Positions 54,001 to 62,435 of a stretch of 64,000 bases of DNA are shown one piece after another. The stretch is from CAVSMC01 sp963728935. Its GTDB lineage: Bacteria; Pseudomonadota; Gammaproteobacteria; Burkholderiales; Casimicrobiaceae. The notes under the pieces were generated by a model that was not told the DNA's origin, ran no database searches, and worked only from the letters and a program-made list of their open reading frames with translations. The DNA is taken from positions 1,054,001-1,118,000 of the forward strand of contig CAVSMC010000001.1 of assembly GCA_963728935.1 (NCBI GenBank), written 5' to 3'. The number at the start of each line of letters is the position of its first letter. The first letter of the stretch is position 1. Both the position numbers and the translations under genes were made by a program.

Positions 54001-54293
54001 TTCAGATCGAACTGCAGCGTGATCACCGACGCTCCGCCCGAGCTGGTCGACGACATCTGCTTCAATCCCGGCATCTGGCCGAACTGCCGCTCGAGCGGCG
54101 CGGTGATCGACGAGGTCGTCACGTCGGGGCTCGCGCCCGGATAGAGCGTCACGACCTGGATCGTCGGATAGTCGACCTGCGGCAGCGCCGAGATCGGCAG
54201 CACGCGATACGCGATGATGCCGGCGAGCAGGATCGCGAGCATCAGCAGCGATGTCGCAACCGGACGCAGGATGAACGGGCGGGACGGATTCAT
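51060..54293 (-). CDS. mdtB: RND efflux inner-membrane transporter, MdtB-like, with Ala/Ser/Thr-rich insertion
   Basis: The 1077-residue protein starts at ATG 54293 (MNPSRPFILRPVATSLLML). It shows the RND hallmarks PLPQVDYPTIQVVTLYPGAS-like SALPQVDYPTIQVVTLYPGA, GFVVDDAIVMIENIARYIE and IGIVKKNAIMMIDFALDAE. About residues 773-820 form a low-complexity Ala/Gly/Ser/Thr stretch (for example GTTSAASSTTSSGQQPAQQ) between IYIP and VPLSAIARVS. Relatives have only a few residues there. The open frame upstream of 54293 translates the palindromic repeat and is rejected. It probably pairs with the MdtC-like protein. Confidence 0.93.
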   Translation of the reverse strand: MNPSRPFILRPVATSLLMLAILLAGIIAYRVLPISALPQVDYPTIQVVTLYPGASPDVTTSSITAPLERQFGQMPGLKQMSSTSSGGASVITLQFDLNLPLDVAEQEVQAAINGSGSFLPADLPTPPIYNKVNPADTPIVTLALTSTTLPLPKIEDLADTRLATKLSQLAGVGLVSISGGQRPAVRIQANPSALAAYGLGLDDIRTAISNANTNQAKGSFDGPTRASTIDANDQLRSAAEYRGIVVAYRNAAPVRLDDVADVVDGAENSKLAAWVNDTPAVIVNIQRQPGANVIEVVDRIKRLLPQLSATLPPAVDLTLLTDRTVTIRASVHDVQFELFLAVALVVMVIFVFLRSLSATVIPSVAVPLSLVGTFGVMYLAGFSINNLTLMALTIATGFVVDDAIVMIENIARYIEAGERPLDAALKGAEQIGFTIISLTFSLIAVLIPLLFMGDVVGRLFREFAITLAVSILISAVVSLTLTPMMCARFLRHTPPERQGRFYRKSGELFERVIVRYGEMLDWVLERQRATLVVAVLTLVLTVVLYIVIPKGFFPVQDTGAIQGVTEASQTISFAAMAERQQALAKVIAEDPAVESLSSFIGVDGTNATLNSGRMLINLKPLGERSGRAEDVIRRLQRRIVDVEGITLYMQPVQDLTIEDRVSRTQYQFTVEDADADELEQWVPRLIERLRRVPELVDVATDLQSGGLQAYVEIDRATASRYGITPATIDNALYNAFGQRLISTIFTQTNQYRVVLEVKPEFQIGPEALSRIYIPAGNAVAPAANAATQNAPGGTGSAALAPPGTTSAASSTTSSGQQPAQQVPLSAIARVSERSAPLVVNHIGQFPAATISFNLAPGASLGDAVQQIERVRRELGMPASAQLQLQGAAAAFQGSLQNELWLILAAIVTMYIVLGVLYESYIHPVTILSTLPSAGVGALLALMISRQDLGVIAIIGIVLLIGIVKKNAIMMIDFALDAERLEGKPPVEAIRQAALLRFRPIMMTTMSALLGALPLMLGWGVGSELRHPLGITMVGGLIVSQVLTLFTTPVIYLAFDRLARRVEARRARKEREQIAPGD

Positions 54294-54319
54294 CGTTGGG
54301 CGCGACGGCGGCAACGGGA

Positions 54320-54420
54320 CGTCGTCCCCGCGAACGCGGGGACCCAGCGTCTTTCGACCAACGTCACTGGATTCCCGCCCCCCGCTTCGAGCACTCGAGG
54401 GCATGCTTCGCGGGAATGAC
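54320..54420. repeat. Palindromic intergenic repeat, locus D
   Basis: CGTCCCCGCGAACGCGGGGA lies at 54327-54346. A second unit follows in which ATTCCCGC and GCGGGAAT arms (54371-54418) are separated by an insertion CCCCGCTTCGAGCACTCGAG, also seen in diverged form at locus A. It occupies the 160-bp gap between the membrane-fusion-protein gene and mdtB. Confidence 0.85.
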
Positions 54421-54453
54421 CGCGCCAATGGTTCGTCGCCGTCACGCTCACGC

Positions 54454-55806
54454 TCAGCCGCCCTGCTTGCCCTTGCGCCGCTCGCCGCCGCCTTTGCCTT
54501 CCCGCGGCCCGGCGCGCGCGGCGGCGGGCGCTTGCGCGGCATTGCGGTCGATCAGCTCGACGCGCGCGCCTTCGCGCAGCTTGTCGGCGCCGTCGACGAC
54601 GACGAGCGCGCCGGGCGCAACGTCGCCGCGCACTTCGGTCGTCTCACCGTCGACGGCGCCGATCGTGACCGGCGTCGCCTTCACCGTGCGGTCGTCGTTG
54701 ACGCGATAGACGAACGTTCCCGGTGCGCCGCGCTGAATTGCCGGGCTCGGCACGAGCGTGACGTTGTCGTGCGTCTCGACCGCCATTCGCACGTTGACGA
54801 ATTGATTCGGAAAGAGCGCGCTGTCGTCGTTCGCGAACTCCGCCTTGAGCTTGATCGTGCCCGTAGCAGCGTCGATCTGGTTGTCGATCGTGACGAGCCG
54901 ACCCGTCGCGAGCTTCACTTTGCCGTCGCGATCGTACGCATCGACCGCGACGTTCGCGATCGCCTGCATCCTCTTCATCACGCGCCGCACGTTGTCCTCG
55001 GGCACGGGAAATACGACGGTGATCGGCTGCACTTGTGTGATCGTCACGAGCCCGTTCGCGTCGGACGCGTGCACGATGTTGCCGGGATCCACCTGACGCA
55101 ACCCGACGCGTCCGGTGATCGGCGCGATGATTCGCGCGTAGGTGAGCTGCAGCTTGGCGCTGTCGATAGCGCCCTTGTCTGCCTCGATCGTGCCTTCGAG
55201 CTGGCGCACGAGCGCCGCCTGCGTGTCGACCTGCTGCTTCGCGATCGAGTCCTGCGCGAGCAGCGTGCGGTAGCGTTCGAGATCGATGCGCGCGTTGTTC
55301 AATTGCGCCTGGTCGCGCGCCATCTGACCGTTCGCTTGCGTGAGCTGTACTTCGAACGGCCGCGGATCGATCTGCGCGAGCAGTTGGCCGGCCTTGACGG
55401 TCTGTCCTTCGTTGAACGCGACGCTCACCAGCTGTCCGTCGACGCGCGAACGCACGACGACCATGTTGCGCGGCGTCACCGTGCCGAGCGCGCTCACATA
55501 GACGTCGATCGTGCCTTGCCGGGCCGGCTGGGCGACGACCGGCATCGTGCGCGCGTTCGGGTCGCCGCGGCCCTTCGCTTTGGCCATCGGCTCTTCGGCG
55601 CCGCGGCCCTGCCAGAGCCACGCGCCGGCGGCGATCGCAACCAGCAGGACGAGCGCGGCAATGGTCCATGCCCGACGACGGTTGCGCCGCTGCAAGGCCG
55701 GCGCTCCCATCCGCGGGTCGGACGGGTCTACCGGCTCTGCTGGGTCGGACCGCGCATCGGGCGGCGGAACGAAGGGACTATTTCCCGATTTGGATCGTTC
55801 GTTCAT
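54454..55806 (-). CDS. mdtA: RND efflux periplasmic adaptor, MdtA-like
   Basis: The 450-residue membrane fusion protein has a cytosolic Pro-rich N-terminus, one membrane anchor (AWTIAALVLLVAIAAGAWLW), a lipoyl/hairpin region (VDGQLVSVAFNEGQTVKAGQ, LAQIDPRPFEVQLTQANGQM) and a beta-barrel domain. It ends in a Lys/Gly/Arg-rich tail (GKGGGERRKGKQGG). ATG 55806 begins MNERSKSGNSPF. It heads the mdtA-mdtB-mdtC-nodT operon. The 160-bp gap to mdtB contains repeat locus D. It is divergent from ahcY. Confidence 0.93.
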   Translation of the reverse strand: MNERSKSGNSPFVPPPDARSDPAEPVDPSDPRMGAPALQRRNRRRAWTIAALVLLVAIAAGAWLWQGRGAEEPMAKAKGRGDPNARTMPVVAQPARQGTIDVYVSALGTVTPRNMVVVRSRVDGQLVSVAFNEGQTVKAGQLLAQIDPRPFEVQLTQANGQMARDQAQLNNARIDLERYRTLLAQDSIAKQQVDTQAALVRQLEGTIEADKGAIDSAKLQLTYARIIAPITGRVGLRQVDPGNIVHASDANGLVTITQVQPITVVFPVPEDNVRRVMKRMQAIANVAVDAYDRDGKVKLATGRLVTIDNQIDAATGTIKLKAEFANDDSALFPNQFVNVRMAVETHDNVTLVPSPAIQRGAPGTFVYRVNDDRTVKATPVTIGAVDGETTEVRGDVAPGALVVVDGADKLREGARVELIDRNAAQAPAAARAGPREGKGGGERRKGKQGG

Positions 55807-55956
55807 TGAACGGGCGGTGGGGGTGCCGAACGTTGGATTGTCATGTCCCGGCGCGGTTCGTTGCGCCGAAGTTGTAACCAACTGTGTTGTTGGGAGAGCG
55901 GAGCGCCGTCCGTCCGCCGCCGCACAAGCGGTCGCATTTGACGTAAAATCGCACGT

Positions 55957-56026
55957 TCCCGAGGAGCGTTGCAACAGCGGCCGCCGGCCGCTGCCAGGCT
56001 CGGGATTTCCACCGCAACGGCGCTCG
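55957..56026 (+). promoter_or_regulatory. S-adenosylhomocysteine (SAH) riboswitch
   Basis: CCCGAGGAGCGTTGCAACAGC at 55958 onward, a GC hairpin, GCTGCCAGGCTCGGG closing the first stem (to about 56004), and the downstream CAACGGCGCTC pairing with GAGCGTTG give the SAH pseudoknot consensus. It lies 80 nt upstream of ahcY. A TAAAAT box at 55944-55949 would start transcription at the first aptamer base. SAH binding turns expression of the hydrolase on. Confidence 0.93.
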
Positions 56027-56106
56027 TTGAACCGTGACTCGCACACGGGGCGACGAAGGCAGCCGCCTTCCTCCGACGCAGCGAGTCACTCGACAAGGAG
56101 TGACGC

Positions 56107-57549
<1,443 letters not shown>

Positions 57550-57599
57550 GAAGTCGGCCGGTCGAACGACTAACCAAGCGTTACGCGGAGGTTGAGCCC

Positions 57600-58523
57600 A
57601 TGCGCATTGCAGTGATGGGTGCCGGTGGTGTCGGTGGCTTTTTCGGCGCGAAGCTCGCCGCGGCCGGCCACGACGTCGCGTTCATCGCACGCGGCCGCCA
57701 TCTCGCAGCGATGCGCGAGCGCGGTCTGCTGATCCGAAGCGCGCTTGGCGACGTGCACATCGCCAAGCCGAGCGTGACCGCCGATGCGGCGACGATTGGT
57801 GCGGTCGACGTCGTGCTCTTCGCCGTGAAGCTTTGGGACACGGAAGCGGCGGCGACGCAGTGCGCGCCGCTCGTGCGCGGCGGCGGTGTCGTCGTTCCGT
57901 TCCAGAACGGCGTGGAAAGCGTCGAGCGCATCGGTGCGCTGCTCGGCGGCGAGCGTGTGATGGGCGGCGTCGCGTTCATCGCCGCGACGATCGCCGAGCC
58001 CGGCGTGATCGCGCATACCGGCACGATGGCGCGTCTTCGCGTCGGCGCGACGCTGCCGTCACAGCAGCCTGCCGCCGACGCGTTCGCCGCGGCGTGCCGC
58101 GAAGCGCGCGTGGAAGTCGAGGTCGTCGCCGACATTCGCGCGGCGCTTTGGGCGAAGTTTGGTTTCCTCGCCGCGATGTCCGGCATGACGAGCATCTCGC
58201 GGCAACCGGTCGGCGTGATCCGCGGCGATCCTGACATGCGAAGCGTGTTCGAGGCCGCGATCCGCGAAGCGTGGGCGCTCGCGCGGGCTCGCGGCGTCGC
58301 GCTCCCCGACGACTACGTCGCGCAGCAACTCGCGTTTGCCGACGGCTTGCCGCACGAGATGACGTCGTCGATGGCGAACGACCTCGCCGCGGGCAACCGC
58401 CTCGAAGCACCATGGCTCGCCGGCGGCGTCGCGCGGATGGCGAAGGAATCGAATCTCGACGCGCCGGTCAACGCAACGATCTACGCGGCGCTCAAACCGT
58501 ATTGCAACGGAACCTCGCGCTAA
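57600..58523 (+). CDS. panE: 2-dehydropantoate 2-reductase (ketopantoate reductase family)
   Basis: The 307-residue protein begins MRIAVMGAGGVGGFFGAKLA, an NADPH-binding Rossmann motif. It continues with VPFQNGVESVERI, and WAKFGFLAAMSGMTS containing the conserved catalytic-region Lys, and ends in a C-terminal helical domain with MANDLAAGNRLEAPWLAGGV. It reduces ketopantoate in pantothenate synthesis; paralogues of this family act on other 2-keto acids. It lies 50 nt after ahcY, so it may share the SAH-controlled message. Confidence 0.9.
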   Translation: MRIAVMGAGGVGGFFGAKLAAAGHDVAFIARGRHLAAMRERGLLIRSALGDVHIAKPSVTADAATIGAVDVVLFAVKLWDTEAAATQCAPLVRGGGVVVPFQNGVESVERIGALLGGERVMGGVAFIAATIAEPGVIAHTGTMARLRVGATLPSQQPAADAFAAACREARVEVEVVADIRAALWAKFGFLAAMSGMTSISRQPVGVIRGDPDMRSVFEAAIREAWALARARGVALPDDYVAQQLAFADGLPHEMTSSMANDLAAGNRLEAPWLAGGVARMAKESNLDAPVNATIYAALKPYCNGTSR

Positions 58524-58538
58524 TCGAAAGGAGCGGAT

Positions 58539-58886
58539 ATGCGCCTGATACTCGTTTGGCTGATCAACGCGGCGGCGCTGTTTCTGCTGCCTTACATCTT
58601 CGCGTCGATCCGCGTCGACTCGTTTTGGACGGCGCTCGTCGCTGCGCTGGTGCTCGGGCTCGTCAACACGCTGATCCGCCCGCTGCTCGTCCTGCTGACG
58701 CTGCCGGTGACGCTGCTGACGCTGGGCCTTTTCATCTTCGTCATCAACGGCCTGCTGTTCTGGGCCGTCGGATCGTTCGTCGAGGGCTTTCACGTCGGCG
58801 GCTTCTGGTCGGGCGTTTTTGGCGCGATTGTCTACAGCATCATCTCGTGGCTTCTGTCGGCGCTGCTGATGCCCAAGTCCGATTAG
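58539..58886 (+). CDS. Phage-holin-family (PF04020-type) membrane protein
   Basis: The 115-residue protein has four hydrophobic segments (MRLILVWLINAAALFLLPYI; ALVAALVLGLVNTLIRPLLV; LLTLGLFIFVINGLLFWAVG; GAIVYSIISWLLSALL) and belongs to the small 'phage holin family' of bacterial membrane proteins. Function is unknown, and there is no phage context. GAAAGGAG precedes the ATG. The ahcY-holin-metF order is typical of betaproteobacteria. Confidence 0.88.
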   Translation: MRLILVWLINAAALFLLPYIFASIRVDSFWTALVAALVLGLVNTLIRPLLVLLTLPVTLLTLGLFIFVINGLLFWAVGSFVEGFHVGGFWSGVFGAIVYSIISWLLSALLMPKSD

Positions 58887-58894
58887 CTCGATCG

Positions 58895-59734
58895 ATGCAA
58901 ACCGGCGCCTCACGCAACCTGAGCTTCGAGTTCTTTCCGCCGAAAACGCCGGATGGCATGGCAAAGCTACGCGCAACGCGCGCACAACTCGCCCAACTGA
59001 AGCCGGCGTTCTTTTCGGTCACCTACGGCGCGGGCGGCTCGACGCGCGAGGGTACGCTCGGCACCGTCGTCGAAATGATCCGCGAAGGCCTGCCCGCGGC
59101 GCCGCATCTGTCGTGCATCGGCTCGACGCGCGAAAGCCTGCGCGAAGTTCTGGCAGAGTATCGGCGGCACGACATCCGTCATCTCATCGCGCTACGCGGC
59201 GATCTGCCGTCGGGCACCGCCGCTGCCGGCGACCTGCGTTACGCGAGCGAGCTCGTCGCGTTCGTTCGCGCCGAGACCGGCAACTGGTTCCACATCGACG
59301 TCGCCGCGTATCCGGAGTACCACCCGCAAGCGCGCACGCCGCAGGACGATATCGCCGCGTTCCGGCGCAAGATCGACGCGGGCGCGAATTCCGCGATCAC
59401 GCAGTTCTTCTACAATGCGGACGCGTACTGGCGTTTCGTCGACGACTGCGCGGCCGGCGGAATCGCCGTCCCGATCGTTCCCGGCATCATGCCGATCGCA
59501 AGCTTTGCGAAGCTCGCGCGTTTCGCCGATAACTGCGGCGCCGAGATTCCGCGCTGGATGCGGCGCAAGCTCGAAGGGTTCGGCGACGACACGGCATCGA
59601 TCCGTGCATTCGGCGTCGACGTCGTCACCGAGCTCTGCGCCGGCCTGCTCGCGCGCGGCGCGCCCGGCCTGCACTTCTATACGCTGAACCAGGCGGGTCT
59701 TACGACGACGATCTGGCAGCGGCTGGGGCTGTAG
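58895..59734 (+). CDS. metF: 5,10-methylenetetrahydrofolate reductase
   Basis: The 279-residue TIM-barrel FAD enzyme contains LSFEFFPPKTPDGMAKL, FFSVTYGAGGSTREGT, HLIALRGDLPSG and a folate-site ITQFFYNADAYWRFVDDC. It makes methyltetrahydrofolate for homocysteine remethylation, completing the SAM/SAH cycle with ahcY and metK. ATG 58895 is 8 nt after the holin-like stop. The next gene is convergent, 132 bp away. Confidence 0.96.
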   Translation: MQTGASRNLSFEFFPPKTPDGMAKLRATRAQLAQLKPAFFSVTYGAGGSTREGTLGTVVEMIREGLPAAPHLSCIGSTRESLREVLAEYRRHDIRHLIALRGDLPSGTAAAGDLRYASELVAFVRAETGNWFHIDVAAYPEYHPQARTPQDDIAAFRRKIDAGANSAITQFFYNADAYWRFVDDCAAGGIAVPIVPGIMPIASFAKLARFADNCGAEIPRWMRRKLEGFGDDTASIRAFGVDVVTELCAGLLARGAPGLHFYTLNQAGLTTTIWQRLGL

Positions 59735-59866
59735 AGCGCGTTCGCGGGTCACGTCGTCGCAGCGGCCACAGCGCTGCTTCCGAACACCGATGCGACTTGC
59801 GGGTCAATCGGCGCGAACGTTTGGGATCGGGCCGCAGCGACGACTCGTGAGCCCCGCGTTTCCTCT

Positions 59867-60223
59867 CTAACTCTGTCGCCGCATTTCGTCTGCGGCCCAG
59901 CCACAAACCGTAGGGTGCACGAAAAGGCCGCACGCCCCCTCCCAAGCGCTTATGCCGACCTCTGAGGCAAGGTCATTGAACCAACTGTCCGACGATGTGC
60001 CGGCTATACCGAGGTCGTGACAGTCTCGCCTGCACTGTGTGACGGTCCGATTTGGATTTCTTTCCAGACAGTCCATTACGCACCCGTTGTAGCCCTTGAA
60101 CCCCCTGCCTCCGAGTTGAGGGATTACGACAGCGCTTTGCGGCTGACCTCGCTGTCCGAGAGAATGGTAACGGTTGCTCGTCCTGTACAGCGACGCTTGC
60201 GCGGTGAATTCTGGCATGCTCAT
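59867..60223 (-). CDS. Small Cys-rich protein, candidate substrate peptide of the PatG-like cluster
   Basis: The 118-residue protein begins MSMPEFTAQASLYRTSNRYH. It then has a Gly-rich linker, a C48-x3-C52-x11-C64-x3-C68 helical-hairpin pattern and two further Cys (98, 107). No signal peptide is present. ATG 60223 is preceded by AGGAG at 7 nt; an in-frame upstream start lacks this site. It is 14 nt after the PatG_C-like gene, as the last gene of the cluster. Hand-counted GC over 60001-60240 is about 56%, below neighbouring housekeeping lines (about 75% at 45001-45060), suggesting later acquisition. A precursor role is inference. Confidence 0.7.
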   Translation of the reverse strand: MSMPEFTAQASLYRTSNRYHSLGQRGQPQSAVVIPQLGGRGFKGYNGCVMDCLERNPNRTVTQCRRDCHDLGIAGTSSDSWFNDLASEVGISAWEGACGLFVHPTVCGWAADEMRRQS

Positions 60224-60237
60224 TTCAATCTCCTGTG

Positions 60238-61182
60238 TCAACGAACACAATACGGTGACATCTTCATCACCAGGAACGGGAACTTCTCGGTTACATCGAC
60301 GCGCACATAGGACTTCTCCGCAAAATCGGTGTTGCGGTTGGTGTAGGTGAAGATGACGTCGACGATGTTACGGTTGATGCTCAGCGGCGAGGCGTGCACT
60401 TCGACGCCGGTCAGCGAGAAGTTCAGCGCGAAGCCCTCGGCCGTCCTGGCATAAATCGCGGGATAGCGCATCGCCAGGTAGTTCAGCGCACGGTGCTCGT
60501 CCGTCGCGCCGGCGTTGTCCGTCAGTTGCAGTATCCTGTTGAAGACTTCCTTGGCCGCCGCGGCGAACGGCTCATCCGCGGCGTTCGCCGGTTTCGGGAT
60601 GGCGTCGATGAGCGCATCCCGATCGAAAGAGTAGATCTGGTCGAAGAGTACGATCGGCAGCATCAAGCCATTGCACATCTCGGGTGGGGCGATAGGACCC
60701 CGCCTGCCGATGACGACATCGATGTGATTGGGGCTGTGCGTGGGCCGGATGGTTTCCACCAGCAACTCGATATCTGCCGGATCCGCTGGCGCGAGCAGGT
60801 AAGTGTCCATTCCGTTGATGCTGAGCACCCAGCAAAGTTGCCGCGCGAGATAGCGATGTTCGCGCCTTGACAGAACGGCGTGGAAGGTTTGCTGATCCGT
60901 TTTTCCGGTGGTGTCCGTCCGTCCGCTCGCCTGGGCGAATTCCTTCTCGGCGGCGAGATTCGGAAACCGTGCCTCCACCTTGCCGATCGAGTAGACATAC
61001 GCCGCCATCCCGCTGGACCTTCGGTCGGTTACTTGGCCCGCGTCGCCGCACGCGGGGCACCCCGACTGCGGGGCGATGAGCGTAGTGGCACGGACCTCTG
61101 AAGAGGGAACCACAGATCGCACGTCATTGGCGTTGGCGTGTAGTGCCATCGGATGTTCCATCGTTTCGTTTTGCTCGTTCAT
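60238..61182 (-). CDS. PatG C-terminal-domain-like protein
   Basis: The 314-residue protein has an N-terminal CxxC (SGCPACGDAG, Cys42/45). Then follow AAYVYSIGKVEARFPNLAAE, QLCWVLSINGMDTYLLAPAD, IGRRGPIAPPEMCNGLMLP, ATDEHRALNYLAMRYPAIY and the final VRVDVTEKFPFLVMKMSP. This order (tyrosine-rich YVYxxG opening, long central domain, RALNY helix, sandwich strands at the end) matches my memory of the C-terminal region of cyanobactin protease PatG. Here it is a free-standing protein beside a separate S8 protease. No catalytic residues are evident; a substrate-recognition role is inference. Confidence 0.65.
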   Translation of the reverse strand: MNEQNETMEHPMALHANANDVRSVVPSSEVRATTLIAPQSGCPACGDAGQVTDRRSSGMAAYVYSIGKVEARFPNLAAEKEFAQASGRTDTTGKTDQQTFHAVLSRREHRYLARQLCWVLSINGMDTYLLAPADPADIELLVETIRPTHSPNHIDVVIGRRGPIAPPEMCNGLMLPIVLFDQIYSFDRDALIDAIPKPANAADEPFAAAAKEVFNRILQLTDNAGATDEHRALNYLAMRYPAIYARTAEGFALNFSLTGVEVHASPLSINRNIVDVIFTYTNRNTDFAEKSYVRVDVTEKFPFLVMKMSPYCVR

Positions 61183-61261
61183 GTCTTCCCGTCCTCATGC
61201 GAAGCCCTGCGATGACTTGATAAGTAAGCGTCCGGACTCGAAGTAGTTCCGTGTCTTACGG

Positions 61262-61468
61262 TCAACGGGTGAAGACGATCCAGCGGTTGAGCGCACGCGC
61301 TCGGCGCTCGCAGCCGGCGCATGCCCGTATACCAATATAGGATGTCGCCCGTTCAATCACCTCGCCCAAACCGATCTCGTCGTCGACGATGAATCCGGGA
61401 AGACGCAGTCGGTGTGAAGGAGGTGCGCTCTGCTGCTGCGATTGGTCGGAATCGCCTGGCGTTGTCAT
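61262..61468 (-). CDS. 68-residue CxxC protein coupled to the S8 protease
   Basis: The frame starts at ATG 61468, overlapping the protease stop as ATGA, and encodes 68 residues. A polar Gln/Ser-rich start is followed by RLPGFIVDDEIGLGEVIERA, then TSYIGIRACAGCERRARALN and RWIVFTR. The single CxxC (Cys50/53) in a basic helix could bind metal or a partner. Similar short proteins with a 'LPGF-DEDIGLG' start and C-x2-C-x-RR end are known to me only as hypothetical. The overlap makes it very likely to be translated. Confidence 0.7.
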   Translation of the reverse strand: MTTPGDSDQSQQQSAPPSHRLRLPGFIVDDEIGLGEVIERATSYIGIRACAGCERRARALNRWIVFTR

Positions 61469-62349
61469 GCGGTTAACCTCGTCGCGTTGGCCGCGAGCAA
61501 CGATCGATACGCCGTCCCGGCGTCGAGCAACGGCGGCACGACCGATGCCCGCCGCACCGACGATGCCGCCGAAACGGCGAACTTGATTTGCAGCGCCGTC
61601 GCGTCGGCAAACACCGACCACAGAAGCGCGATCGCGCCGGTCACAAAGGGTGCGCTGACGCTCGTTCCTGCGAGCGTGAGCGGTTGTCCTTCTGCGCCGA
61701 TGCTGGTAATTCCGTAACCGGGCGCGAGCAAGCCGCGCCTGCCGATCGAGCCGCCGATATTCGACTGATTCATCGGCCGACCCATTAGGTCGCAGGCAAC
61801 CACCGGGATGACCCACGGATGGCGCGTAATGGCGGAGCTCCCGATGGTTCCTTGATTGCCCGATGCCGCCACGATAAGCACACCGCGCCTGACGGCGAGA
61901 CCGATCGCATGTTCAATTGCGCGATCCCCGTTGGCGGACGGTTGCGCAACGGCGAGGCTCAAGTTGATGACTCTTGCGCCGGCGTCGATGCAGTCGACGA
62001 TCGCTGTTGCGAGCGCTTCGGGCTCCGCCGTCGGCATCTGTTCGGACCCCGTCGTCGCTTCAGCAAAGATGGGGCGAATTACGACGGTGCAGTCGGGGCA
62101 AATGGCGGGCGCGGACGAATTGCGCTTTCCGAACAGGATTCCGGCCACAAAAGTCCCGTGCACGCACGCCGCGCTGCCTGGCCGAGTGCACGTAGCGCCG
62201 TCATCGCTGCGAATTTCGCGGAGGTGCGCTGCAGCGAGGTCGGGATGCCGCGTTGCAACCGGCCCGTCGACGAGTCCGACCTTCACGTTCGCGCAACCGC
62301 TGGTGCGCTCCATCAACGCCGTCAGCTTGACCAAGTTCAAGGGATTCAT
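61465..62349 (-). CDS. Cytosolic S8 (subtilisin-like) peptidase, PatG-type
   Basis: The 294-residue protease has the complete triad: Asp28 in VKVGLVDGPVATRHPDL, His64 in ACVHGTFVAGIL, Ser230 in AGTSVSAPFVTGA, with oxyanion Asn165 in VAASGNQGT. There is no signal peptide and no propeptide, so it should act in the cytosol. The LDGPV-type Asp motif and a separate PatG-C-like neighbour recall cyanobactin proteases. ATG 62349 is chosen; upstream in-frame codons back to the cytochrome gene are possible (about 28 more residues) but include no ATG/GTG/TTG that I can place. Its stop overlaps the 68-residue gene. Confidence 0.85.
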   Translation of the reverse strand: MNPLNLVKLTALMERTSGCANVKVGLVDGPVATRHPDLAAAHLREIRSDDGATCTRPGSAACVHGTFVAGILFGKRNSSAPAICPDCTVVIRPIFAEATTGSEQMPTAEPEALATAIVDCIDAGARVINLSLAVAQPSANGDRAIEHAIGLAVRRGVLIVAASGNQGTIGSSAITRHPWVIPVVACDLMGRPMNQSNIGGSIGRRGLLAPGYGITSIGAEGQPLTLAGTSVSAPFVTGAIALLWSVFADATALQIKFAVSAASSVRRASVVPPLLDAGTAYRSLLAANATRLTA

Positions 62350-62435
62350 ACCGCGCGCTGTAACGAAGGGGTGGAAGAAATCTTTTTTCGTGCTGGACGG
62401 CGCGGCAACGCGCAGTTGCGCGAGCTCGGAGTCGA

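Noticed and set aside
58539..58886. Prophage remnant (holin)
   Set aside because: The holin-family label is historical. The gene sits in the conserved ahcY-metF operon, and no phage genes are nearby.
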